Source of the DNA: Brevibacterium luteolum
GTDB taxonomy: Bacteria > Actinomycetota > Actinomycetes > Actinomycetales > Brevibacteriaceae
Length of the DNA stretch: 64,000 nucleotides
Direction: 5' to 3'
NCBI RefSeq assembly: GCF_013004595.1
Contig: NZ_JABEMC010000004.1
Span: 218,658 to 282,657 of the forward strand
Below, piece after piece: positions 53,743 through 62,303 of this stretch. The notes beneath the pieces were generated by a model that made no database searches, was not told the origin of the DNA, and was given only the letters and a program-made list of their open reading frames with translations. Within the stretch, counting starts at the first letter, position 1. Each line of letters opens with the position of its first letter. A program made the translations under genes and the position numbers.

Positions 53743-55452
53743 TCAGAACTGCGCCTTCGCCTCAGCTGCGGTGTCCATGAGTTCGACGGCATGGGCGCGT
53801 GCCGAGCCGGAGTCGGCCATCCCGCCGAGCATCCGGGCCAGCTCCTCTTCGCGTCCGGCGCGGTCGAGGGCGGTGACACCGGAGACGGCCCCGCCGGACT
53901 GGTCGTCTTTGACGACGGTGATGTGCGTATCGGCCCACGCGGCGACCTGCGCGAGGTGGGTGACGACGATGACCTGGGAGTGGGCGGCCAGGCGGGCGAG
54001 CCGGCGGCCGATCTCGATGGCGGCTTTGCCGCCGACGCCGGCGTCGACCTCGTCGAAGACGAAGGTCGGGAAGGTGTCCTTGGCGGCTTTGACGACTTCG
54101 ATGGCGAGCATGACACGCGAGAGCTCACCGCCGGAGGCGAGCTTGCCGATCTCCCCGGGGGCGGCTGCGTCGTGGGCGCTGAAGAGCATCGCCACGGAAT
54201 CGGTTCCGAGGCTGTGCGGGGCAGCCTCGTCGATGTCGAAGACGATCTTGGCCCGCGGCATCGACAGGGCCGACAGCTCAGCGGAGACAGCGGTCGCGAA
54301 CTCCTCTGCCGCCTGCTCGCGCAGCTCACGCAGCCGGGCTCCGGTCTCAGCGACTGCCTCGGCGGCGGCTGCCACCGCATCATCCATCCCGGCCGAGGAG
54401 CTCTCAGCGTTCTGCAGCTCCAGCAGCTCAGCCCCGGCCTGGGTCTCGAAGGCGAGCACCTCGGTGACGTCGGCGCCGAAAGCCGACAGCGACCCGAGCG
54501 CCGCCCGGCGGGCCTCGGTGTCCTCCAGGGACTGGCCTTCGAGGTCGGTGAAGGAGGCGACGTAGGCCGAGAGCTCGGTGGCGGTGTCGGTCAGCCGGAT
54601 GCGCACATCGGTCAGCGCCTCGACGTGGGTCTCAAGGCTGGCGTCGGTGCGCGCGGCGCGGGTGACTTCGGCGATCGCCTGTTCGACGGCGTCGAGGGCG
54701 TTGTGGGTCTCCTGCCAGTCGCTGCCGGCGAGTGCGTCATGGGCGGTGCCGACGGCCTGCTTGAGGTCTTCGGCGGCGCCGAGCCGGGCGGCGAGGGCTT
54801 TGAGCTCCTCGTCCTCACCTTCGACCGGGCGGACCGCGTCGATGGTCTCGAGGCTCTCGGTCAGATAGGCGATGCGGGCGGCGCGTTCGGAGGCGGTCTC
54901 ACGCAGGCGGGCGGCTTCGGCTTCAAGCTCCTGCCAGCGTTTGAAGGCCTGCTGGTAGCTGGTGAGCGCATCGGCGATCGCGGTGCCGCCGTATCGGTCG
55001 AGCAGTGCGCGCTGTTTGGCAGCTGAGCGCAGGGTGATCTGCTCGGACTGGCCGTGCATGGAGACGAGCGCGTCGCCGACGTCCTTGAGCACGGCCAGCG
55101 GTACGGTGCGTCCGCCGGCTGTGGCGCGGGCGCGTCCGTCGGCGGGGATGCTGCGGGTGAGGATGGCCTCTTCGTCGGCTTCTCCCCCGGCTTCGTCGAT
55201 GCGGTCGGTGAGCTGCTCGCGCGCCTCGGCCGGCTGGTCGCTTAGGTCGAAGATCCCTTCGACGATCGCCTTCTCGGCCCCGGCCCGCACGACGCGGGGT
55301 TCGGCACGCGCGCCGGTGAGCATGTCGAGGGCGGTAACGAACATCGTCTTGCCGGCACCGGTCTCACCGGTCACGACAGTCAGACCGGCGCCGAGGTCGA
55401 TGTCGGCTGCTGAGATGACGCCGAGGTTCTCGATGCGCAGACTCGAGATCAT
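53743..55452 (-). CDS. recN: DNA repair protein RecN
   Basis: 569 residues. Walker A GETGAGKT near residue 30, a long central coiled coil, the ABC signature ASGGELSRVMLAIE and Walker B FVFDEVDAGVGG show an SMC-like ATPase. It gathers broken DNA ends for recombination repair. The ATG at 55452 overlaps the nadK stop (ATGA). The order tlyA-nadK-recN-steA-mctB is as in M. tuberculosis. Confidence 0.95.
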   Translation of the reverse strand: MISSLRIENLGVISAADIDLGAGLTVVTGETGAGKTMFVTALDMLTGARAEPRVVRAGAEKAIVEGIFDLSDQPAEAREQLTDRIDEAGGEADEEAILTRSIPADGRARATAGGRTVPLAVLKDVGDALVSMHGQSEQITLRSAAKQRALLDRYGGTAIADALTSYQQAFKRWQELEAEAARLRETASERAARIAYLTESLETIDAVRPVEGEDEELKALAARLGAAEDLKQAVGTAHDALAGSDWQETHNALDAVEQAIAEVTRAARTDASLETHVEALTDVRIRLTDTATELSAYVASFTDLEGQSLEDTEARRAALGSLSAFGADVTEVLAFETQAGAELLELQNAESSSAGMDDAVAAAAEAVAETGARLRELREQAAEEFATAVSAELSALSMPRAKIVFDIDEAAPHSLGTDSVAMLFSAHDAAAPGEIGKLASGGELSRVMLAIEVVKAAKDTFPTFVFDEVDAGVGGKAAIEIGRRLARLAAHSQVIVVTHLAQVAAWADTHITVVKDDQSGGAVSGVTALDRAGREEELARMLGGMADSGSARAHAVELMDTAAEAKAQF

Positions 55453-56426
55453 CGATCTCCTCGCTGCTGCTCCTCGGTGCTGACGACCGGCACGGCGTTC
55501 GTGTCAGCGGTGTGGCTGGGGCCGCGCCATCCGGTGACCGGCAGCTGGAACTTCGCGACCAGCCGGTCGGCGAACCGGCGGGCCGACAGGCGGGCGAGCG
55601 CGACCGGGGTCTTCGAGCGGCGGGCTTCGATACGGGCGCCTGCGGGCAGTTCGATCTCGTGGCGGCCGTCGCACCACAGGCCGGCGTGCATGCCCGGCTG
55701 GGAGGGCCGGAATTCGACGCCGAGGTGGGAGTCGGGGCTGACGACGAGCGGTTTGGTGAACAGGGCGTGGGCGGAGATCGGCAGCATGAGCAGCGCTTCG
55801 ACATCCGGCCATACGATCGGACCGCCGGCGGAGAAGGCGTAGGCGGTCGAGCCGGTCGGGGTGGCGAGGATGACGCCGTCGCAGCCGAAGGAGGACACCG
55901 GTCGGGAGTCGACGCCTAAGATCACGTCGATCATGCGGGTGTCTTCGCTCTTCTCGATCGTCACTTCGTTCAAGGCCCAGGTGCGGTGGATGACCCGGCC
56001 GTCGGCGATGACGCGCACGTCGAGGGCCATGCGCTCGTCGACGTCGTAATCGCGGCTGACGGCCCGGTGGACGGCGACGTCGAGGTTCTCGCGTTCGCTT
56101 TCGGCCAGGAATCCGACGTGTCCGAGATTGACGCCGAGCAGCGGGACGGTGAGGTGGCGGAACTTCTCGGCCGCACGCAGGATCGTGCCGTCGCCGCCTA
56201 AGACCATGACGAGTTCGCAGTCGCGTTCGAGGGTGTCGATGGCGTCGTCGTCGCAGACCCTCACGGGGGTGACGAGGCTGCCGATGTGGCTGAGGAGCAT
56301 CTCGTAGTCGGAGGCGAGCATGACCGGCAGGATCCCATCGGAGTGCAGCGTCTGGCACACACTCAGGGCTGCTTCGCGCGAGTCGGCTCGCTGCGGGTGA
56401 AGTACGACGACGATGCTGCGATCCAC
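55449..56426 (-). CDS. nadK: NAD kinase
   Basis: 325 residues. The catalytic GGDGT is at residues 77-81 and the NAD-binding LNEVTIEKSEDTRM and ATPTGSTAYAFSAGGPI are present. It makes NADP from NAD using ATP or polyphosphate. I use the GTG at 56426, with GGGGAG upstream, giving MDRSIVVVLHPQRADS; the open frame upstream contains a low-complexity run with no family match. C-terminal 35 residues extend beyond the catalytic core. Confidence 0.93.
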   Translation of the reverse strand: MDRSIVVVLHPQRADSREAALSVCQTLHSDGILPVMLASDYEMLLSHIGSLVTPVRVCDDDAIDTLERDCELVMVLGGDGTILRAAEKFRHLTVPLLGVNLGHVGFLAESERENLDVAVHRAVSRDYDVDERMALDVRVIADGRVIHRTWALNEVTIEKSEDTRMIDVILGVDSRPVSSFGCDGVILATPTGSTAYAFSAGGPIVWPDVEALLMLPISAHALFTKPLVVSPDSHLGVEFRPSQPGMHAGLWCDGRHEIELPAGARIEARRSKTPVALARLSARRFADRLVAKFQLPVTGWRGPSHTADTNAVPVVSTEEQQRGDR

Positions 56427-56505
56427 GTATCTCCCCTTCCTCGTCGTCTCGACTTTCTCCGCACGTGCGCCGGGACCTGGACGGCTGCCGGCTGGCGCGC
56501 TGATC

Positions 56506-57291
56506 TCAGTCAACTGTACAAGCCTGGGAATCTGCTTGGGTGATGTGGATGAAGAACTCGCGGTTGCCGCTGGGGCCGGGCAGCTGGGTCTCGACCCACT
56601 CGTGGACGCAGGCTCCGGCGGCTGTGGCGGCCTCAGCGACGGTGTCGATGGCGGCCTGGCGTTCGGCTGGGTCGGTGACGACTCCATGTTTGTTCACGGC
56701 GTAGCGGCCGCGTTCGAACTGGGGTTTGACCATGAGCAGCAAGGTTCCGCCGGGCCGGGTGACGGCCAACAGCGGTTCGATGAGCAGGGTCAGGGAGATG
56801 AACGACACATCGGCGACGATGAGGTCGACACCCTGTGAGTCTGCCGGCAGACCGGACAGCTGGTCGCGGGTCAGGTGCCTGAGGTTGGTGCCCTCCATGT
56901 TCGTCACGCGGTCATCGTCCCGCAGCTGGTCAGCCAGCTGGTCGTGTCCGACGTCGACGGCGTAGACGTGTGCGGCGCCGGCGGCGAGCAGCACCTGAGT
57001 GAATCCGCCGGTCGAGGCACCGGCATCGAGGCACACGGCACCATCAGGCAAGTCTTCGAGGCCGAAGTCGCGCAGTGCACCGAGCAGTTTGTGGGCGCTG
57101 CGGGCGACCCACGGGTCCTCACCGGAGATCTCGATGACGTCGGCAGCACTGACCTTCTGGGAGGGCTTCTGCGCAGGCTGGCCGTTGACGAGCACATGGC
57201 CGGCCGCGATCTGCCGGGCCGCCCGGTTGCGGCTGGCAGCCAGCCCGCGGGTGACAAGGGCCGCGTCGATGCGCTGCAGCGGCTGGCTCAT
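56506..57291 (-). CDS. tlyA: TlyA-type rRNA 2'-O-methyltransferase
   Basis: 261 residues. An S4 RNA-binding domain (1-60, RIDAALVTRGLAASRNRAARQIAAGHVLVNG) precedes an FtsJ-like methyltransferase domain with the SAM loop DAGASTGGFTQ at 89-99 and the KDKE-type Lys in MVKPQFE. M. tuberculosis TlyA methylates 16S C1409 and 23S C1920 and governs capreomycin sensitivity. The ATG overlaps the stop of the small gene upstream. Confidence 0.94.
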   Translation of the reverse strand: MSQPLQRIDAALVTRGLAASRNRAARQIAAGHVLVNGQPAQKPSQKVSAADVIEISGEDPWVARSAHKLLGALRDFGLEDLPDGAVCLDAGASTGGFTQVLLAAGAAHVYAVDVGHDQLADQLRDDDRVTNMEGTNLRHLTRDQLSGLPADSQGVDLIVADVSFISLTLLIEPLLAVTRPGGTLLLMVKPQFERGRYAVNKHGVVTDPAERQAAIDTVAEAATAAGACVHEWVETQLPGPSGNREFFIHITQADSQACTVD

Positions 57292-57464
57292 AGGGAGGAC
57301 AGGCCGCGTTCCATCTCCTCGAGCAGGCGCCCGGCCTGGTCGAGGGCGGTGGCGTCATCCGCCTGGTCGATGGCGTCGACGGCTTCCTGCCAGCTGGCGG
57401 TCTCTAAGGCACCGGCGGCTGCGGCGGGGCTGGCGGCCGGGCCCAAGGCGGTGGGCTGACTCAT
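57288..57464 (-). CDS. 58-residue conserved small protein
   Basis: This small gene lies between the HAD phosphatase and tlyA. The product starts MSQPTALGPAASPAAAAG and ends in an amphipathic helix ALDQAGRLLEEMERGLSSL. It has an AGGAGA ribosome site, overlaps tlyA by 4 bases (ATGA) and the phosphatase stop by 4 bases. M. tuberculosis has a same-size small gene (Rv1693, 58 residues) in the same place. No function is known. Confidence 0.85.
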   Translation of the reverse strand: MSQPTALGPAASPAAAAGALETASWQEAVDAIDQADDATALDQAGRLLEEMERGLSSL

Positions 57465-58324
57465 GGGTTCTCCTGGGAGTCGGTGGCCGGGCGGAAGAGC
57501 TCGGGCAGGCGGGTCAGGATGAGGTCGGGCCGGGAGCCGGGCTCGGCTGCCTCGACGTCGTCGACCTGGTGGATGCCGGTGAGCACGAGTGCGGTCGGGT
57601 AGCCGGCTGCCTTGCCGCCGGCGATGTCGGTGTCGAGCCGGTCGCCGATCATGAGCGGCCGGCGAACCCCGATCGCGGCAGCGGCCGAGGAGATCATGAG
57701 GGCTGAGGGCTTGCCGGTCACGGTCGGGGTGACCTCGGTGATGGTCTCGACGATGCGCACGAAGGAGCCGTTGCCCGGCATCGGGCCGCGGTCGGTGGGC
57801 ATGCTGATGTCGCGGTTGGTCGCCCAGTAGGCGGCACCGGCGCGGATCGCCTCGCAAGCGGCGGCGAGGTCGTACCAGTTGAGTTCGCGGTGGAAGCCCT
57901 GCACAACGGCCACCGGGGTCTCAGCCGAGTCAGCGGCGATCGGGTTCAGGCCGTTGTCGCGCAGGCAGTCGGCCAGTGCCGGTGAGCCGATCGCCAGGAT
58001 CGGGGCCGCAGCCGGGAACTCGGCGGCCAGCGCCCGTGCAGCGACCTGCGCGGAGGTCGTCACCTGGTCGGCTTCGGCCGGCAGGCCGTAGGAGCGGATC
58101 TGGGCGGCGATGTCGGCTGCGCTGCGCGAGCCGTTGTTCGTCACGAACCCGTATGCGATCCCCGCTTCGGCCAGCCGGGTGAGCGTCTCATGCGCCCCGG
58201 GCACCACCTCGGGACCGGCGTAGATGACCCCGTCGAGATCGAACAGGACGCCATCGACGTCGCCGAGGTGGGCGGCGGCTGCCAGCAGCGGCTCACCGGT
58301 GGTCGTGGGTGCGCCTGGGTTCAT
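57461..58324 (-). CDS. HAD-family phosphatase (IIA type; glycerol-3-phosphate/4-nitrophenyl phosphatase-like)
   Basis: 287 residues. Catalytic Asp29 and Asp31 in VLFDLDGVIYAG, Thr in FVTNNGSR, Lys in VTGKPSALM and the acidic GDRLDTDIAGGKAAG are all in place. The cap is of the C2A type. The neighbour-equivalent Rv1692 is a glycerol-3-phosphate phosphatase in phospholipid recycling; the same activity is inferred. Its start at 58324 follows the TPR gene by 42 bases. Confidence 0.9.
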   Translation of the reverse strand: MNPGAPTTTGEPLLAAAAHLGDVDGVLFDLDGVIYAGPEVVPGAHETLTRLAEAGIAYGFVTNNGSRSAADIAAQIRSYGLPAEADQVTTSAQVAARALAAEFPAAAPILAIGSPALADCLRDNGLNPIAADSAETPVAVVQGFHRELNWYDLAAACEAIRAGAAYWATNRDISMPTDRGPMPGNGSFVRIVETITEVTPTVTGKPSALMISSAAAAIGVRRPLMIGDRLDTDIAGGKAAGYPTALVLTGIHQVDDVEAAEPGSRPDLILTRLPELFRPATDSQENP

Positions 58325-58366
58325 TCGGGTGCCTCCTGGTGTTGCAGACGGCTGGTGCTCACGGCC

Positions 58367-59971
58367 TCAGAAGAGGGTCTCCTCCTGCGGCGGCTCCTCT
58401 TCATCGGATGCCTGGGTGCCGGCGTCGGGTTCGATGCCGGCCTCGACGAGGATCTCCTCGAGTTCGGCTTCGATCTCGTCTTCGAACGACATCGGCGCAG
58501 CCGGCTCGGGGGCCGGTTCGTCGGCCTTCTCGGCAGCGGAGTCCGCGCCCGAGGCGTCGGCTGGCTCTGCAGATGTCTCACGTGCATCGTCAGCCGCCGG
58601 CCCGTCCGGCTGCTCGGTGTCAGCGGGCTCTCCCGGTGGCGTGTCGGCTGCTTCGTCAGCGGCAGGCGCCGCGGCCGGTTCTTCACCAGCGGAGTCGTCT
58701 GCCGTCTCAGCGTCTGCTGCGGGCTCGGCAGCGGTTTCGTCTGCGCTTTCGCCGGTGTCTTCGCTGTCGGTTTCCTCGTCGGGCAGCTCGTCGATCGTCA
58801 TGATCTCGACGTCGGCGTTGGGGTCGGGCTCCTCGTCGCCGTACATAACGTTCTTCATCTTCGCTGTCCGGCGGGCCAGCTGCTCGTACTTGTCAGCCAG
58901 TTCGATCTCACCGTCGATGCGCAGCAGATCCGCGTATGCCGACAGCAGCCTCACGGTCGCTCCAGCCGGGTGGCCGGTGAAGCCGGCGCTGCTGAGCACG
59001 GTCTTGGCTTTCTCATTGTCGCCGAGGTCGCTGTGGGCCCCGGCCTTGACGATGAGCAGCTCGATGCGCACCGACGGGTCGAGATCGGCTGCCTCGAACT
59101 CCTCTGCGACTTCGATGGCCTTCGCCGGGTTGCCGCGGCCGCGTTCGCAGTCGGCCATGAGTGCGGCGTTGTCGTTCGAGCCGGTGATGCGGCGGTGGGT
59201 GCGCAGTTCGCGCAGCGCCTCACCGTAGTTCTCCAGCTGGTAGGCCACGATCCCGACGGCTTCGCGGACGGCGCCGATGCGGGCTGCACGGCCGAGGGCA
59301 GCCTGTGCGTGTTCGTAGGCGAGCTCGGGTGCGACGTCGACGAGCTGGCCTGCGGCAACGAGGTGCTTGGCGACGACCTCGGCGTTGGTCTTCTCCAGCG
59401 GGCGCAGCTGCCGGCGGGCCTCGGAGTGCAGCTCCTTGCCGGTGATGCCCTCGGGGATGGCCGGCTCGTGCCGGCGTTCGCGGCGGGTGCCGCCCCGCTC
59501 CCGATCATCGCGCTTGCGGTCGTCGCGGCGCTTGTCATCCCTGCGGAAGTCCTTGCCGCCACGCCGGTCGTCCCTGCGGAAGTCTTTGCCACCACGGCGA
59601 TCATCGCGCCGGAAGTCGTTGCCTCCGCGGCGATCGTCACGTCGGCGATCGTCACGTCGGAATCCTTCGCCACCACGACGGTCGTCGCGACGCCGATCGT
59701 CCCGGCGGAACCCTTCGCCACCTCGGCCCCGGTCATCGCGGCGGAAGCCGTCACCACCACGGCGGCCATCGCGCCTGCGGTCATCGCGAGGACGGTCATC
59801 ACGCCGCTCGTCGCGCCGGAAGTCCTTGCCACCTCGGCCGCGGTCGCCGAAGCCACGATCATCACGCTGCGAGCGGGGCTTCTGATGGTGCTTGCCGCCG
59901 CCGCGGGGACGCTGATGCCCGCCGTCGTCGCGGCGCGGGCGGTCCTGTGATTCGTCGTCAGACTTCGACAC
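58367..59971 (-). CDS. TPR protein with basic RG/RDD-repeat N-terminus and acidic C-terminus
   Basis: 534 residues in three zones. Residues 1-165 are almost only Arg, Asp, Gly, Lys and Phe, with repeats of the form RRDDRRGGKDF. Residues about 170-385 are tetratricopeptide-like helices (LHSEARRQLRPLEKTNAEVVAKHLVAAGQL, YGEALRELRTHRRI). Residues 390-534 are acidic and Ala/Pro/Glu/Asp-rich. The TPR core matches Rv1691, also next to the HAD gene. The basic repeat zone resembles RNA-binding disordered regions. GTG start at 59971 has GGGAG upstream. No catalytic motif seen. Confidence 0.85.
   Translation of the reverse strand: MSKSDDESQDRPRRDDGGHQRPRGGGKHHQKPRSQRDDRGFGDRGRGGKDFRRDERRDDRPRDDRRRDGRRGGDGFRRDDRGRGGEGFRRDDRRRDDRRGGEGFRRDDRRRDDRRGGNDFRRDDRRGGKDFRRDDRRGGKDFRRDDKRRDDRKRDDRERGGTRRERRHEPAIPEGITGKELHSEARRQLRPLEKTNAEVVAKHLVAAGQLVDVAPELAYEHAQAALGRAARIGAVREAVGIVAYQLENYGEALRELRTHRRITGSNDNAALMADCERGRGNPAKAIEVAEEFEAADLDPSVRIELLIVKAGAHSDLGDNEKAKTVLSSAGFTGHPAGATVRLLSAYADLLRIDGEIELADKYEQLARRTAKMKNVMYGDEEPDPNADVEIMTIDELPDEETDSEDTGESADETAAEPAADAETADDSAGEEPAAAPAADEAADTPPGEPADTEQPDGPAADDARETSAEPADASGADSAAEKADEPAPEPAAPMSFEDEIEAELEEILVEAGIEPDAGTQASDEEEPPQEETLF
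59490..59890 (-). repeat. Tandem coding repeats, Arg/Asp/Gly-rich
   Basis: DNA with short near-identical tandem units (about 30-33 bp, encoding RRDDRRGG(K/E/N)(D/G)F) makes up the N-terminal coding zone of the TPR gene. The repeats open long frames on the other strand. They could expand or contract in frame. Confidence 0.8.
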
Positions 59972-60038
59972 TGTGCTCCCTATGTGGCTGTCGGTGAGAT
60001 GCCCGCCCAGTCTATCGCCCCGGTGCGGCCGGGAAAGA

Positions 60039-60071
60039 ATTCACGCCCGCGTCATCTTCCTCTCAATTCAG
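60039..60071 (+). promoter_or_regulatory. Possible PHO box (three 11-base units)
   Basis: Three units of 11 bases carry TCA at the same position: 60041-60043, 60052-60054 and 60063-60065. Unit starts read ATTCACG, CGTCATC and TCTCAAT. PhoP boxes of Streptomyces are 11-base direct repeats of the GTTCACC type. It lies about 60-90 bases before the LPRTG gene start. Low to moderate support. Confidence 0.35.
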
Positions 60072-60130
60072 CGCCCACCTGGGCTTCTAGTGTCGGTATC
60101 TGCCCATCTGCTCTCAACTGGAGAACCTGC

Positions 60131-62227
60131 ATGCCTCGCTTCATCTCGGGGCTGACCGCGCTCAGCGTCGTCAGCCTCACCGCCCTGGCTCCCGTCGGCC
60201 TCATGCCTGCCACGGCCGCCAACCCCGACTACTTCACCTCGCATTCGGCTCCCGGAGCCGAGGTGGAGCTCTCGGTGCTCGGATCGCACCGCGCTGACAT
60301 CTTCGACGCCGGGGCCGCGGAGATCGTCGCCCACTACGCGGCCAAGCAGCAGACGCTCGTCGTCAACGCCGAAGCCGGCACCGTGCAGGTCCTCGACTCC
60401 TCCGACCCGGAGAAGCCGACCGCAGTCACCGAGCTGAAGACAGCGGGCATGAGCTCTGCTGACGGGGCCTCGGTGCCAGCCGGTGCGGTGGCGAACTCGG
60501 TGGCGGTGCGTGCTGACGGCCTGGCTGCCGTTGCGCTCGAGGCGCCGACGAAGACCGACGACGGCTGGGTCGGGTTCTTCGATCTGTCCGGTGATGAGCC
60601 GAAGCCGCTGGGTGCGGTGCGCGCTGGTGCACTGCCGGATTCGGTTGTCTTCGATGACGAGGGCACGCACGCGGTCATCGCCAATGAGGGTGAGCCGGCT
60701 GAGGACTATTCGGTCGATCCGGAGGGCACCGTCAGCGTCGTGGCCCTGCCCGAAGCGGTCCAGGCTCCAGGCCAGGAGGATGTCAAGACTGCAGACTTCC
60801 GGGCCTTCGAAGGTGACGCCCTGCCTGAGGGCGTGCGCGTCTTCGGCGGCCGTGAGGATGCCGGCACCGGCACCCCGAAGCACCCGGTGTCGGAGAACCT
60901 CGAACCCGAGTACAGCACCGTCATCGGTGGCAAGGCGTATGTCACCCTGCAGGAGGCCAATGCGATCGCAGTGGTCGACCTCGCCTCGGCGACGACGGAG
61001 AAACTCATGCCGCTGGGCACCCAGGATGTGTCCGAGGTGCCCTTCGATGTGTCGAACAAGGATGACAAGATCAACCGGGCGAACTGGCCGGTGCAGTCGT
61101 TCTTGCAGCCGGATACGATCCGTTCGATCGAGATCGGCGGACGCGACTACCTGCTGACGGCCAATGAGGGCGACACCCGCGACTGGGACGGTTACTCCGA
61201 GGAGATCCGGGTCAAGGATCTCGGCAGTGAGAAGAAGGGCCTGGCTCCGATCTGCGAATCGGTCGTCGAGGGCGTGACGAACCCGGATGGCTCTCCGATG
61301 ACGATCGAGGACCTGCAGAAGGAGGAGAACCTCGGCCGCCTGACGATCACCAAGGCCGATGGGCTGAATGAAGACGGCAGCTGCTACGAGACGATCTACG
61401 GAGTCGGCGGTCGCTCGTTCTCGATCTTCGACACCGACGGCAAGCAGGTCTTCGACTCTGCTGATGATTTCGAGCGCATCACCGCAGAGGTGCTGCCGAA
61501 GAACTTCAACTCGAACAACTCCGAGTCGAACTTCGACAACCGCTCCGATGACAAGGGCCCTGAGCCCGAGGCGATCGAGGTCGGTCAGATCGGTGAGAAG
61601 ACCTATGCGTTCATTGGCATGGAGCGCATCGGCGGGATCTTCGTCTACGACATCACCGATCCGGCGAAGTCCGAGTACGTCACCTACCTCAACAACCGCA
61701 ACTTCGCCGTCCAGCCTGAGGACAATGTCGCCGAGGCAGGGGACTCCGGTCCGGAGAGCATCGTCTTCGTCCCCTCGGCAGCTCTCAAGTCCGATGGCGC
61801 TGCAACCGCCGGTGAGGCCGGCAATGCCGGCATGCTCATCGTCGGCAATGAGGTGACCGGGTCAACGACGTTCTACGCCGTCGACTCCAGCCTCGTCGGA
61901 GACGACCCGACCGAGGAGCCGACGGCCGATCCGACAGACGACCCGACTGGTGAGCCCACGGATGATCCAACGGGTGAACCGACGGACACGCCGACCACCG
62001 ACCCGACCGGCGAGCCCACCACGGAACCGACCGGTGAGCCGACCCAGCAGCCGACCGACAGCCCGTCGGCCGAACCCTCGCCGAAGCCCAGCGATGAGCC
62101 CGGTGATGACGACAAGGGCAGACTGCCGCGCACCGGTGCCCAGATCGGCGCGCTGGCTGGCCTCGGAGCCCTGCTGGCAGCAGCCGGTGGTGCCGCTGTG
62201 TGGATGGCGCGCCGCCGCAGCAGCTGA
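60131..62227 (+). CDS. LPRTG-anchored 'choice-of-anchor I' surface protein
   Basis: 698 residues. A signal peptide (cut about residue 30, ATAANPD) leads to a large beta-propeller-like domain with repeats such as VANSVAVRADGLAAVAL and DSVVFDDEGTHAVIANEGEPAEDY. Such choice-of-anchor I proteins have been linked to alkaline phosphatase-like or phytase-like surface proteins. A Pro/Thr/Asp-rich stalk (DPTGEPTD repeats, about 590-660) is followed by a sortase signal LPRTG at 665-669, one membrane helix and RRRSS. It is thus covalently fixed to peptidoglycan. The ATG at 60131 has GGAGA upstream. Confidence 0.9.
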   Translation: MPRFISGLTALSVVSLTALAPVGLMPATAANPDYFTSHSAPGAEVELSVLGSHRADIFDAGAAEIVAHYAAKQQTLVVNAEAGTVQVLDSSDPEKPTAVTELKTAGMSSADGASVPAGAVANSVAVRADGLAAVALEAPTKTDDGWVGFFDLSGDEPKPLGAVRAGALPDSVVFDDEGTHAVIANEGEPAEDYSVDPEGTVSVVALPEAVQAPGQEDVKTADFRAFEGDALPEGVRVFGGREDAGTGTPKHPVSENLEPEYSTVIGGKAYVTLQEANAIAVVDLASATTEKLMPLGTQDVSEVPFDVSNKDDKINRANWPVQSFLQPDTIRSIEIGGRDYLLTANEGDTRDWDGYSEEIRVKDLGSEKKGLAPICESVVEGVTNPDGSPMTIEDLQKEENLGRLTITKADGLNEDGSCYETIYGVGGRSFSIFDTDGKQVFDSADDFERITAEVLPKNFNSNNSESNFDNRSDDKGPEPEAIEVGQIGEKTYAFIGMERIGGIFVYDITDPAKSEYVTYLNNRNFAVQPEDNVAEAGDSGPESIVFVPSAALKSDGAATAGEAGNAGMLIVGNEVTGSTTFYAVDSSLVGDDPTEEPTADPTDDPTGEPTDDPTGEPTDTPTTDPTGEPTTEPTGEPTQQPTDSPSAEPSPKPSDEPGDDDKGRLPRTGAQIGALAGLGALLAAAGGAAVWMARRRSS
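61906..62095 (+). repeat. Pro/Thr/Asp/Glu stalk repeats
   Basis: Coding repeats of the form (E/D)PT-D-DPTGEPT-D span the cell-wall-crossing stalk of the surface protein, with near-identical 12-base units. Confidence 0.75.
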
Positions 62228-62241
62228 TCTCTGACACCGAT

Positions 62242-62274
62242 ATCGGGTCCGCATCACGTCGATGCGGACCCGAT
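62242..62274 (+). terminator. Terminator of the surface protein gene
   Basis: A perfect 14-bp stem (ATCGGGTCCGCATC/GATGCGGACCCGAT) with a 5-base loop starts 14 bases after the stop codon. It contains an apparent ATG at 62262, which is not a start. Confidence 0.75.
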
Positions 62275-62290
62275 TCGTCTGTCCCGTTGC

Positions 62291-62296
62291 TAGGCT
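62291..62296 (+). promoter_or_regulatory. Candidate -10 box of the acetyltransferase gene
   Basis: TAGGCT is 7 bases before the ATG at 62304, and no ribosome site is present. This fits a leaderless transcript starting on the A of ATG. Confidence 0.4.
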
Positions 62297-62303
62297 TCAC
62301 CTC

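Noticed and set aside
57288..57857. 189-codon open frame overlapping the HAD phosphatase
   Set aside because: Only the last 58 codons, after an ATG with a good ribosome site, are real; the rest is an out-of-frame shadow of the phosphatase gene.
59367..59885. Ser/Arg-rich open frame on the plus strand
   Set aside because: It is the mirror of the tandem Arg/Asp/Gly repeats of the TPR gene; repeated DNA keeps other frames open by chance.
62262..62303. Upstream ATG for the acetyltransferase
   Set aside because: The ATG is in the right arm of the 14-bp terminator hairpin of the preceding gene; the next ATG at 62304 has a suitable promoter.
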